24,222 nucleotides of DNA. It comes from a virus. The notes under the pieces were generated by a model, which was given only the letters and a program-made list of their open reading frames with translations, did not search any database and had not been told where the DNA came from. The position numbers and the translations under genes were made by a program. Positions 8,667 through 16,321 of this stretch are shown in pieces. Numbering within the stretch: position 1 is the stretch's first letter; every line of letters begins with the position of its first letter. The DNA is taken from the IMG/VR virus record IMGVR_UViG_3300013103_000061, positions 1 through 24,222 of that record; one strand, given 5' to 3'.

Positions 8667-11194
8667 TAGCCTTCATACCAGATATGGCGATTAGTAGTAG
8701 CAGTACCAGGTTCATCCTTTTTAGTTCTATCGTAGTTATAACCAACCTTATAACCTCCATCATAACCGATAGCAGCTGATGCGTTAACACTAGTAAGTGC
8801 ACTAGCCATCGCTTGAGCTGTAACCTGTAGTTCTGTTTCTAAAAGTCTAAATTTTAACTCATAATCTTGCATAGAAGTTTTTATATTCATGTCAGCTCGT
8901 TTTAACTCAATTTCAGCATCCTTGAATACACTGTTAACTTCGGCGTTGTATACTGTTAAATCAGCATTAAGCTTTGTATTCTCCACACTAACTCTAGAGT
9001 TATACATAGTTATTTCGCCTTTCATCTCTTCAATAGCTCCCTGAAACTTAGCTATTTCAACTTGCCATTCAGTTGTAAACTTTGTTAGTTTATTATTATT
9101 AGAAGCTATAACACCTTTATTAATTTCATTCTGATTCTGGTATTCAGCAATTACTTTTTGAACATCTGTTGAGTATGCTTGAACTTGCCCGGTAAATGCT
9201 CTAACTTCCCCCTCGTACAAAGAAGTTTTAGCAACTTCTCCAGATACCTTAGCTTGAAACATACCAAACTCAGCTGCTTTCGTTTGCATTTCAACTTGAT
9301 AACATTTAAACTCAGATTCTCGCCCTTTCATACTAGCTAAGAATACTTCATAGTCCATCACTTTTAAGTTAAGTTTAGTTTTATATACTTCATCATCAGC
9401 TATCATTACTTGTAACTCAGTATGGTAAGCACTATACTCAGCTGACTTGACTTGAAGGTTAGCTTGGTGTGTTGTGTATTCACCTGCTTTAGCTTGCAAC
9501 TCCGCACGATACGCTTCAGTTGATGAAACGTTAAGTTGATTTTGTGCAATGTAAATACCGTACTCAGCTTCTTTAGCTTTAAGTTGCTCTGAATACATGC
9601 CATACCCAGCTATTGTTCCTTGTACCTGTGAATTGTACATACTATACTCAGCCGTTTTAGCTTGAACCTCGGCCTGGTATACAGTGATTAAACCCATATG
9701 CGCTTCAAGTTTTAATTTTTCAGTAGCAAAAATTGAGTTAGCTGCATTAATTTGGGCAGTATACATATCAATCTTAAACTTCTCTGTTTGCAATTGCATA
9801 GAGTAAATTTCTACTTTACTTTTCTGAGCTTCAATACCAAGATTTACGCCCTCAAGTTGAGCTTTATAACCTTCCAGTACTAAAAGGCGGCCTTTAATTT
9901 CCTCAGCGTAGACAGCGGCTTCTGTCTTATAAACCTCAAGCCCTGCATTAAGGTAAGCTACATTAGCATTGAATACCTGAAGTTCCATGTCAACTCTAGT
10001 TTTAGCTAGAGTAAACGCTCGGTTAGCTACTCTGTCAAACTGAGCCATTAAGTTCTCTTCAAGTTTTACACCTGATTGGATACACAACTGAGTATATTGT
10101 GATGTCAGTTCCATTTGCCGTGCTGTGATATCAGCATTAGCAGTAGTAGTGGAATCCAAAAATTCTTTATCTACTTGTGTAAGCCTAGCCTGTAAAGCAC
10201 CAGGTGGGAGCATATGCCCACGGGCGGCAAAATAATCAGCTGCTTCGGTATACGCTTTGTCTCGTAACTGGTCAGCTCTTGCTACTTTACCTGTAAGTAT
10301 TTCATCCATAGCAGTTGAAGAAATGCCTAACTGTCCTCCTTCCATACCAGCTGATACGATAGCTTCAAGTTTATCTCCAAAGGCTGACTGGTAAATTTCT
10401 TCAGCGTAATCAAATGTTCCAGTAGGAGGAATCAAATTTATATCAGGTGGCGTTCCATTAAATGGAGTAACAGTTAATTCAGGTAAAGCTGGTATACTAA
10501 TATCTGGGATAACCGGTATTGCACCTACAATGATATCAGGCGCTACTGGAATATCGGGAGTTACTATAGCAGGAGCTGGCCCAGGCGCTGCTGGTAAAGT
10601 AGTTGACGGAGCATCAGGTAATTCTGTACTAGGTGCTATTGGTAATACAGTAATAGGGACAATAGGTGCAATATTATTAGGAGTATGCGGCGTTATGCCT
10701 TCAGGTATGGTAGGGGCAGTACCTGTTGGTTTAACAGCTATAAGCCCAGGTTCCTTACCAGGTAACCCATCAGAAGGTGCCGTAGGTTTTACACCTACAT
10801 CTTTAACAGGAGTAATACACTGAGGTAAAGCTGGTATATCTAGTATAGGTGCAACCGCAGTGAATACTGGCACATTAACAGTAGGAGTAAATGTATCCTC
10901 ATGCAATGGATCTTCAGCATCTAAAAACACAGAACCTAAATTATACTGAATAGGTTTAGGAGGAGTAGGATTATTCCAAGTATTACTAGGAGGACTAACT
11001 CCTAAATCAATAGGCTTAATAAATAAATTAGCGTCAGTAGGAGCTACCATAAGATCAGCAGCAGCTTGGGATAATGCCTCATGCAGAGTATACATATCTC
11101 CAGCATAAGTATCTGCTTGCTCAAATTTAGCATTTACATTACCTATACTTGAGTCTTTTACATCTTGGCTGTCAAAACTACCAAAGTCGCCCAT
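8666..11194 (-). CDS. 842-aa virion protein: proline-rich head and long 14-residue-repeat coiled coil
   Basis: Residues about 51-258 are Pro-rich, with repeated x-x-P motifs (for example ITVLPIAPSTELPDAPSTTL). A segment at 322-338 contains ARGHMLPPGALQARL, a turn-rich sequence of a kind I associate with phage tail proteins. From residue 394 to 687 the sequence is a gapless series of 14-residue units with Tyr or Phe at the first position of most units, Leu/Val at position 5 and an aromatic at position 12. This fits two heptads of a coiled coil. The C-terminus is Gly/Tyr-rich. No enzyme motif is seen. The start is ATG with AGGAG 6 bases upstream, overlapping the previous stop by one base. It is probably a long fibre, whisker or shaft-like virion component; a tape measure is an alternative. 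Confidence 0.65.
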   Translation of the reverse strand: MGDFGSFDSQDVKDSSIGNVNAKFEQADTYAGDMYTLHEALSQAAADLMVAPTDANLFIKPIDLGVSPPSNTWNNPTPPKPIQYNLGSVFLDAEDPLHEDTFTPTVNVPVFTAVAPILDIPALPQCITPVKDVGVKPTAPSDGLPGKEPGLIAVKPTGTAPTIPEGITPHTPNNIAPIVPITVLPIAPSTELPDAPSTTLPAAPGPAPAIVTPDIPVAPDIIVGAIPVIPDISIPALPELTVTPFNGTPPDINLIPPTGTFDYAEEIYQSAFGDKLEAIVSAGMEGGQLGISSTAMDEILTGKVARADQLRDKAYTEAADYFAARGHMLPPGALQARLTQVDKEFLDSTTTANADITARQMELTSQYTQLCIQSGVKLEENLMAQFDRVANRAFTLAKTRVDMELQVFNANVAYLNAGLEVYKTEAAVYAEEIKGRLLVLEGYKAQLEGVNLGIEAQKSKVEIYSMQLQTEKFKIDMYTAQINAANSIFATEKLKLEAHMGLITVYQAEVQAKTAEYSMYNSQVQGTIAGYGMYSEQLKAKEAEYGIYIAQNQLNVSSTEAYRAELQAKAGEYTTHQANLQVKSAEYSAYHTELQVMIADDEVYKTKLNLKVMDYEVFLASMKGRESEFKCYQVEMQTKAAEFGMFQAKVSGEVAKTSLYEGEVRAFTGQVQAYSTDVQKVIAEYQNQNEINKGVIASNNNKLTKFTTEWQVEIAKFQGAIEEMKGEITMYNSRVSVENTKLNADLTVYNAEVNSVFKDAEIELKRADMNIKTSMQDYELKFRLLETELQVTAQAMASALTSVNASAAIGYDGGYKVGYNYDRTKKDEPGTATTNRHIWYEG

Positions 11195-11667
11195 TATAAA
11201 CTCCTACTCCGTGTTAACGGCACAAACAGAATACCGATATAACCTATAGAAAAGTCAGCTCCGTCTTTATTACTGACTGTAAATTTCCAATTAACTCCAC
11301 GGATACGCCTATCACCTGGCAACCCCTTGGAGGTACTCACTTCCCCTACTGTAGCAGGAAGCGTAACAGTAAAACCATCTTCATTTTCGTCAGTAGAACA
11401 TACTACAGTAAGAGGACTTTCAGCTGAATATTTGGCATACAATCTCCTTACTCTTTTAGGATGTACCACACTTAACTCGTTTAATGGGGTGGTTAAGGTG
11501 CTAATGATAGCAGCATCTCCGTCAGCCTCGCCACCCAGTTGTTTAAGGCCGCCAGACCCTGCGGCTATTACCTCAGTTCCTAACTTGCCTATGGAGTTAA
11601 ACTCCCACCCAGATACCTGGGACATTCCTTCACTTAGCAAATTAAATCTAACTCCAAGTTTTGCCAT
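11194..11667 (-). CDS. hypothetical virion protein, 157 aa
   Basis: A 157-residue, mostly beta protein with a Gly-rich middle (VIAAGSGGLKQLGGEADGD) and a hydrophobic beta strand near the C-terminus (IGYIGILFVPL). There is no signal peptide. The SD is GGAG, 6 bases before ATG. The ATG and stop each share a base with neighbouring genes (TAATG), so translation is coupled on both sides. It lies between the repeat protein and the 842-aa coiled-coil protein and is likely part of the same tail or fibre assembly. No family is recognised. Confidence 0.6.
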   Translation of the reverse strand: MAKLGVRFNLLSEGMSQVSGWEFNSIGKLGTEVIAAGSGGLKQLGGEADGDAAIISTLTTPLNELSVVHPKRVRRLYAKYSAESPLTVVCSTDENEDGFTVTLPATVGEVSTSKGLPGDRRIRGVNWKFTVSNKDGADFSIGYIGILFVPLTRSRSL

Positions 11668-12545
11668 TACGGTCTCCGATATTTAATAACATAGTCATCA
11701 AATCTGCCTTTAGTCGTTCCTTGTATTTTACCACTGATTCTAATTTCGCCGGATAAGGTACCGTAAATGCTAGTAGTTCCTGTAGAAACTCCCATAAGGG
11801 AAGGCAAATTTCCTGCAATTTTACCAGTAGAATTACGATAACCTGTTAAAGCACCTTCCAGCCTAGGTAAGGAACTAACCAAAGTTCCTATTGGTAATTC
11901 AACTCCACTAATAGAACCATGTAGACTTTGTAAAGTTCCAGCAATAGTTCCTTCTATGCTTACTACACCAGTAAGTTCCCCAATCATTCTGGGAAACTCT
12001 CCAGCTATATCTCCTGCTTTCCAGTTAGTTCCAGTTAATGCTCCTTCTAGCGAAGAAAATGCACAGGCTAAAGTAGCGCCACCTTTAGCACCACCTTCTA
12101 AGTTAGGTAACGCACCAATTAAATCTCCCCCAGTAGTTACAATACCATGCAACTCGCCTGTAAGGATAGGTATGTTATTCTTTAAGTTACCTATGGTAGT
12201 TACTGTACCAGCAGCCGCCCCACTTAAAGAAGGCAATTCACCTGCTATAGTACCACCACCAGCGATAGCACCAGTGAGACTCTGCAATTCCCCACTGATT
12301 CTACCGAATCCCCAAGTATCTCCTTCTAATTCGCCAGTAAGGCCAGGGAAAATGCCTGATATAGCACCACCTGCAGCTAATACACCTGACAAAGGAGGAA
12401 GATTACCTGCCATATCTCCAGGGATTACCTCTATTTCCTTAATCTCACCCTCTAAAAGTGTTAAATCACCACTTAAAGAAGAATAATGTTTTTGGGCTTT
12501 TGGTACAATAGGAAAATAAGTTGATAAAGGTCTAGTGATGCCCAT
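11667..12545 (-). CDS. 292-aa Gly-rich repeat protein, likely beta-solenoid virion protein
   Basis: Residues 45-263 consist of eleven tandem units of 21 or 17 residues. The consensus is roughly [I/L]AGxLPSLxGxLxG, followed by a variable 4-8 residue linker. Examples are IAGELPSLSGAAAGT at 100 and IAGTLQSLHGSISGV at 201. Short units lack four linker residues. The regular hydrophobic-Gly pattern suggests a beta-solenoid or beta-roll, as in tail-fibre and adhesin rods. The N-terminal 44 residues and the basic C-terminus (DDYVIKYRRP) lie outside the array and may anchor it. The SD is GAGGA, 7 bases before ATG. Receptor binding or a fibre role is inferred; no catalytic motif is seen. Confidence 0.65.
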   Translation of the reverse strand: MGITRPLSTYFPIVPKAQKHYSSLSGDLTLLEGEIKEIEVIPGDMAGNLPPLSGVLAAGGAISGIFPGLTGELEGDTWGFGRISGELQSLTGAIAGGGTIAGELPSLSGAAAGTVTTIGNLKNNIPILTGELHGIVTTGGDLIGALPNLEGGAKGGATLACAFSSLEGALTGTNWKAGDIAGEFPRMIGELTGVVSIEGTIAGTLQSLHGSISGVELPIGTLVSSLPRLEGALTGYRNSTGKIAGNLPSLMGVSTGTTSIYGTLSGEIRISGKIQGTTKGRFDDYVIKYRRP

Positions 12546-12548
12546 TGT

Positions 12549-12998
12549 TTATTCCTCAAAAATAATCTTAGCTCGAACATTAACCGCATCAGGAGCTTTA
12601 CACGTAATGCCAACTATCCCTCCCCCAGGTATTTCAATCGGCATGTCAAAGGGGATAACTGCTTCATAACCTGATTGGGGGTGAACTTCAGCTACATCAA
12701 TAACATCACTTGGTGTAGGTTCTGCACTTGCATCCCCTTTAGCTGTTGTTTGAATAGTCTCACTACCCGCAACTTGCTTAAATATAGTTACAGCACTAAG
12801 TGTGCCGTCAGCATCTTGCCTAAGTAACCTTACCTCGACTGGGGCTCCAGTAGCTGCAATGCCATCAAAGAACACTCCCCACCTTTTGATTTTAAGTCGT
12901 TGGTGGGCTGGAGCAATTATCTGAACTACTGTTTTTTCAGTAGCAGCTACCAAAGCTACTTCATTTAATGTTGCAGCAAAACATACTAGACCTGCCAT
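12549..12998 (-). CDS. conserved phage virion protein, about 149 aa
   Basis: The pattern FAATLNEVALVAATEKTVVQ, followed by VEVRLLRQDADGT and DVAEVHPQSGYEAV, matches a small beta-rich protein type I recall from phage structural gene clusters; its exact role is unknown to me. Two in-frame ATGs (13001 and 12998) follow AGGAGG. The second has 6 bases of spacing and the first only 3, so I use 12998. Either start overlaps the stop codon of the SPRY gene, indicating coupled translation. A short motif, TTAKGDASAE, is also seen as TTAKGDSSAD in the 132-aa capsid-associated protein. Decoration or a connector role is possible. Confidence 0.65.
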   Translation of the reverse strand: MAGLVCFAATLNEVALVAATEKTVVQIIAPAHQRLKIKRWGVFFDGIAATGAPVEVRLLRQDADGTLSAVTIFKQVAGSETIQTTAKGDASAEPTPSDVIDVAEVHPQSGYEAVIPFDMPIEIPGGGIVGITCKAPDAVNVRAKIIFEE

Positions 12999-13672
12999 CA
13001 TACACCTCCTAAAAAAGGGAAAGGATTAATAACTTTATTTTTACTGTGATAAACTGATTGAAATCTACTAGGTGGTTTAGCATCTTGATATGCCACAAAT
13101 CCAGTTGGCAAATCTGCAGTAAAAGCAGTAGCTCCAAAGTTAATAGTAGCCTGCTGATTATTAGACCCACTAGTACTGGCTTTTCCGATACCAGCATAAA
13201 TCCCATAACTATCTTCGTATACAGCTACTGAATGAGTAGTTCCTCCTGGGAAATCTGTCACATAAGCATTAGTGGTATCATTCCACCACTGGCCATTACA
13301 CCAAAGCCAGCATCTATTAGCAGAAGTATCTACAGCCATTCCTACTACATCATCATTACCCCAGTTTACCCAAGGAGCTGTACTAGCTGAATCCCACCAA
13401 CTTGTGAAATACTTAGCACCAACAAAACTGCCTTTTTTACCAGCATCTCTAGACCTCGCAAGGCCAAGACCAGAAAGTCTATTAGGCATAGTTATTCCAA
13501 TATGAGCATCAGAATTTAACCAGGGGAAAGTAACTTCAAAATAATATTTACCTGTCCCAGTCTCAGTAGCTATAACATTCCCTGAATGAGAAGAAGAAAT
13601 AGTACAAGTTAAATCTCCTCCACTTAAGGAAAAGTAAGAACCTTTGGTAGCTGGGTCTAAAGTAACAGCCAT
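12998..13672 (-). CDS. SPRY-domain virion protein, 224 aa
   Basis: The features of a SPRY (B30.2-like) beta-sandwich are present in order: GKYYFEVTF near residue 41, HIGITMP near 57, then DVVGMAVDTSANRCWLWCNG near 108-127, followed by WNDTT. SPRY folds bind proteins or other ligands, and phage versions are usually found in tail or capsid-associated proteins. The SD is AAGGAG, 6 bases before ATG. It lies within a run of small beta-rich genes between the putative connector and the repeat protein, so a tail-tip or surface-exposed role is plausible but unproven. Confidence 0.75.
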   Translation of the reverse strand: MAVTLDPATKGSYFSLSGGDLTCTISSSHSGNVIATETGTGKYYFEVTFPWLNSDAHIGITMPNRLSGLGLARSRDAGKKGSFVGAKYFTSWWDSASTAPWVNWGNDDVVGMAVDTSANRCWLWCNGQWWNDTTNAYVTDFPGGTTHSVAVYEDSYGIYAGIGKASTSGSNNQQATINFGATAFTADLPTGFVAYQDAKPPSRFQSVYHSKNKVINPFPFLGGV

Positions 13673-13682
13673 AAATTACTCC

Positions 13683-14129
13683 TTACTTACTAGGCATCCT
13701 AAATTCAGCAGTATCGATAGTTACTGGAACACCACTCTGAATACTAATAGTTGTTAAGATAAGGTCAGAAGAGCTTGTGCCTACTAAGCCATCCAAACGA
13801 ACCGCTGTAGTAGATGCACCAAGAATAACTGTCGGGCCGTAAAATCTGAACCAAGTAGCAGTACCTACGGTAATCCCAGTTCCTTTCCAAATTTCAACAG
13901 CTTTTTCAATTGTACCACCACTTGGGGTATCGAGAGATAAACCATTCGCAGGAAATGCCCCACCGTCCTTAGTGAAAGTAATCAGTAAAACACCGGAACC
14001 TTCAGCGGTATCAGCATCCGTAGGGATAGCCCCTGAGAATACATCAATCTTACCAAGAGCAAGTGCAGTTTTGAAACCATCAGTTCCCATCATAGCATTA
14101 CGTAAGCCTGTACTTAATCTGAAACCCAT
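13683..14129 (-). CDS. conserved phage hypothetical protein, 148 aa
   Basis: The start MGFRLSTGLRNAMMGTDGFK, then IDVFSGAIPTDADTAEGSG and VLLITFTKDGGAF, matches a small beta-rich protein type I recall from phage head-tail clusters with no assigned function. There is no signal peptide or membrane segment. The SD is AGGAGG, 5 bases before ATG. It lies directly after the 303-aa candidate stabilisation protein and 10 bases before the SPRY gene. It is probably a structural or assembly component. Confidence 0.65.
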   Translation of the reverse strand: MGFRLSTGLRNAMMGTDGFKTALALGKIDVFSGAIPTDADTAEGSGVLLITFTKDGGAFPANGLSLDTPSGGTIEKAVEIWKGTGITVGTATWFRFYGPTVILGASTTAVRLDGLVGTSSSDLILTTISIQSGVPVTIDTAEFRMPSK

Positions 14130-14138
14130 TGTAGCCTC

Positions 14139-15050
14139 CTACTCGTCAACTAAGACGGTATAAAAGTTATCAGTAATATACGCACTACCTGACACAACGT
14201 TAGGAAGTAACAATCTATTACCTGTAATATCGAATAAATCTCCACCTTTGCCTACAGCGTAAATACCATCTTGCATAGTAAATATAGCCGTCTTTCCTGG
14301 AGCTATACTTTCTTTTAATTTAAGTCCTATTTTGGTTATCCCAGTATCTTCAATAACTCTGCCTTTAATCAAAGACTGAAATGTAAAGTCAGCTGGGCTA
14401 TCCCCTGACAATAGCATTACTTCATTTTCAGTTCCTACTACCAAAGTGTTATCTAATGCCAACAGCATAATAATATCTGAGTCAAACTGAACAAATCCTG
14501 TGGCTCGGTTAACTCCGTCGTACCACATAGGAGGAGTATGCCATAAAGTACTTCCCTCACTTAAGAACAAATGCCCTTTGTATAACGCTAGATGTTTACA
14601 TACTGGAGGGGCCGTTACTTCCCCAGCATGAATAGCTGCCCTAGGCCCTGCATACTCATCAGGTTCCCAGGGGTAAGAAATTCTACCCTCAACTTTACCG
14701 TTTAAGATGCCATTGCTATAATATACTTTACCACCAACGCCCTGATACCTTACCTTACTGTTACTAAACCCGTGCCTTACTCCATAAGAAACAAGACTTT
14801 GAGATACTAAAAAAAGGTCGGTACCCATAACGCAGTAGCCACTGCCACTATAACTGTAGAAGCTATGGGCAGGGTTTGCCTGAATAGTATCAGTGAACCC
14901 ACGTCGCCTTAGAATCTTGCCGCCGTCAGTAATATCAACATTAATTGCTACGTCGAGAAACTCAAGTCCATTCTCAGCATGAAGAACTTGACTATTTTCT
15001 ATCTGAGCATGAAGCCCCTTGGTCTTTTGGATAATAGTTAACTCTTTCAT
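14139..15050 (-). CDS. 303-aa beta-rich tail/stabilisation protein candidate
   Basis: Short repeated beta segments with Gly turns (for example GYCVMGTDLFLV, LALYKGHLFLSEGSTL and LALDNTLVVGTENEVMLLSG) suggest beta-propeller blades. RRRGFTDTI near residue 48 and TMQDGIYAVGKGGDLFDIT near 262 resemble the style of P22 gp10-like packaged-DNA stabilisation or tail-nozzle proteins. It is shorter than P22 gp10. The SD is GGAG, 6 bases before ATG, and the start overlaps the preceding stop (TAATG). Its position directly after the candidate adaptor fits a tail hub or nozzle. The functional call is moderate-to-weak inference. Confidence 0.55.
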   Translation of the reverse strand: MKELTIIQKTKGLHAQIENSQVLHAENGLEFLDVAINVDITDGGKILRRRGFTDTIQANPAHSFYSYSGSGYCVMGTDLFLVSQSLVSYGVRHGFSNSKVRYQGVGGKVYYSNGILNGKVEGRISYPWEPDEYAGPRAAIHAGEVTAPPVCKHLALYKGHLFLSEGSTLWHTPPMWYDGVNRATGFVQFDSDIIMLLALDNTLVVGTENEVMLLSGDSPADFTFQSLIKGRVIEDTGITKIGLKLKESIAPGKTAIFTMQDGIYAVGKGGDLFDITGNRLLLPNVVSGSAYITDNFYTVLVDE

Positions 15051-15703
15051 TACTCACTCCAAAAGCTACTCATACGGTGTTTACTGTACTTAGCTACATA
15101 ATTTCTGTAGTCTTTAAGTCCTTTAAAAAAGCGGGCTGCGAAAAACCCAGTGTTAGGTTTACCCTCACCATCTGCCATTTCAAATCCATCTTCTAATTCA
15201 CCAAAGCACTGAGCTGCGATACCACATACAAGTAAATTGTAATGAAGTCCTGCTGGGATATGATCTATCTTACCTGACACAGATGGGACAGCAGGAATAG
15301 CATGGTAAATAATACTTAAAGCCTGGTCTACCTGAACTACCTTTTGAGTCCAAAGCATAAAATCCTCAAAAGCTACTGCTTCAATATCCCCTTCATCCTC
15401 GAAATCAGGGTAATCAGCAAACAGCAACTCAAGTGAATCATACACTTTAACAAATTTCTCAGTAGTTGTATTCCACACTCTACTGCAATATAAAGGAGCA
15501 AAGTCGGTTAAGGTATCCTTGATATTGGTGCAAGTCTCAGTTGCATTTATTGTGACAGACCCAATTCGTTTGGCGCTCGGTATGCGGACTAAGCTACCAA
15601 TAGCAAGGATAAGCTGGTCCAAGATGGCTGTAACTTCGTCTTCTTGATACGCACCATCTTGGATGATCTCGACACTACTCTCTATAATTTCACTTACCTT
15701 CAT
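15050..15703 (-). CDS. head-tail adaptor candidate, 217 aa
   Basis: A mostly helical protein beginning MKVSEIIESSVEIIQD, with a later segment GLHYNLLVCGIAAQCFGE and a basic-aromatic end (KDYRNYVAKYSKHR). A helical protein of this size, after the capsid genes and before tail proteins, fits a head-completion or adaptor protein (role of P22 gp4 or T7 gp11). I cannot confirm the family from motifs. I choose ATG at 15703 because GGAG lies 5 bases upstream. A longer reading from GTG at 15733 has no clear ribosome site and runs into the hairpin at 15722-15753. Confidence 0.55.
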   Translation of the reverse strand: MKVSEIIESSVEIIQDGAYQEDEVTAILDQLILAIGSLVRIPSAKRIGSVTINATETCTNIKDTLTDFAPLYCSRVWNTTTEKFVKVYDSLELLFADYPDFEDEGDIEAVAFEDFMLWTQKVVQVDQALSIIYHAIPAVPSVSGKIDHIPAGLHYNLLVCGIAAQCFGELEDGFEMADGEGKPNTGFFAARFFKGLKDYRNYVAKYSKHRMSSFWSE

Positions 15704-15721
15704 AACTACTCCTACTATCCC

Positions 15722-15753
15722 AGGACTAACCACCTTTCACAGTGGTTAGCCCT
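15722..15753 (-). promoter_or_regulatory. 12-bp intergenic RNA hairpin without T run
   Basis: Arms AGGACTAACCAC (15722-15733) and GTGGTTAGCCCT (15742-15753) surround an 8-base loop. In the - strand transcript this is 12 pairs with one G-U. The sequence after the stem is GGGATAG with no U run, so it is not a classical terminator. It lies between the 169-aa capsid-associated gene and the adaptor candidate. It could stabilise the 3' end of the abundant upstream capsid mRNA, be an RNase III site, or attenuate transcription. Confidence 0.6.
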
Positions 15754-15760
15754 TTAGAAA

Positions 15761-16270
15761 TTACTGAACCGGAACGTAACTACCAAGCAGATGCACGCGT
15801 GCCTGCCCAGCTGTGATATCCGCACCACTTGATAAAGAGGCATAGATAACAGGAGTCGTAGCATTAGCACAAACAAGTGCATTAACACCATCAGTCCCTG
15901 CAGCTTTGGCAGTAACAAATGCCCCGGCGCTAGGAAAGCTAACACCAGGTGTTGCCACACCAGCGATAGCCGCTGTGGTAAAGTAAAAATCTGCATCCAC
16001 TACACTAACAGTTGCTCCAGTAGTAGCATCATTGGTAGGAATAGTGCCAGTCCCTAAGGTGAAAACAATAGTACCACCTACGAAACCGATAAGTGTTTCG
16101 ACACAAACCATCTGAGGGACGAAAATCTGGTAACGTGCATTCTCAGCGAAAGAGAACAGCACGGCCTGAGCATCATCAGCCGCAGGGGTTATAATATCTG
16201 AGCTCATCCAGAATGGATTACTCAAAGTGTTGGTTCGCAGGTCCTGCCTACGAAGGTCTAACATACCCAT
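15761..16270 (-). CDS. small capsid-associated protein candidate, 169 aa
   Basis: An Ala/Val/Thr-rich beta protein starting MGMLDLRRQDLRTNTLSNPF, with VETLIGFVGGTIVFTLGTG in the middle and a C-terminus ending GSYVPVQ. It has no cysteine cluster, signal peptide or enzyme motif. The SD is AAGGAG, 7 bases before ATG, and lies outside palindrome C. Its composition, and its position two genes after the major capsid protein, suggest a head decoration or minor head protein. Hairpins on both sides (16289-16321 and 15722-15753) may separate its expression from its neighbours. The role is inferred from location only. Confidence 0.55.
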   Translation of the reverse strand: MGMLDLRRQDLRTNTLSNPFWMSSDIITPAADDAQAVLFSFAENARYQIFVPQMVCVETLIGFVGGTIVFTLGTGTIPTNDATTGATVSVVDADFYFTTAAIAGVATPGVSFPSAGAFVTAKAAGTDGVNALVCANATTPVIYASLSSGADITAGQARVHLLGSYVPVQ

Positions 16271-16288
16271 AACTTAACTCCTTATATA

Positions 16289-16321
16289 AGAGTGTGCGTC
16301 CAATAAATAGACGGGCACTCT
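16289..16321 (-). repeat. 33-bp late-region palindrome, copy C
   Basis: Near-palindrome with arms AGAGTGTGCGTCCAAT and AATAGACGGGCACTCT around A16305. It starts at the stop codon (16321-16323) of the 132-aa gene. It is followed downstream by an independent AAGGAG site for the 169-aa gene, so here it does not cover the ribosome site. The outer seven bases of the two arms (AGAGTGT with GCACTCT) pair apart from one G-U-type position. Confidence 0.85.

Noticed and set aside
15704-15733. Extension of the adaptor gene to a GTG at 15733.
   Set aside because: It has no ribosome site and would place coding sequence in the hairpin; ATG 15703 has GGAG at good spacing.
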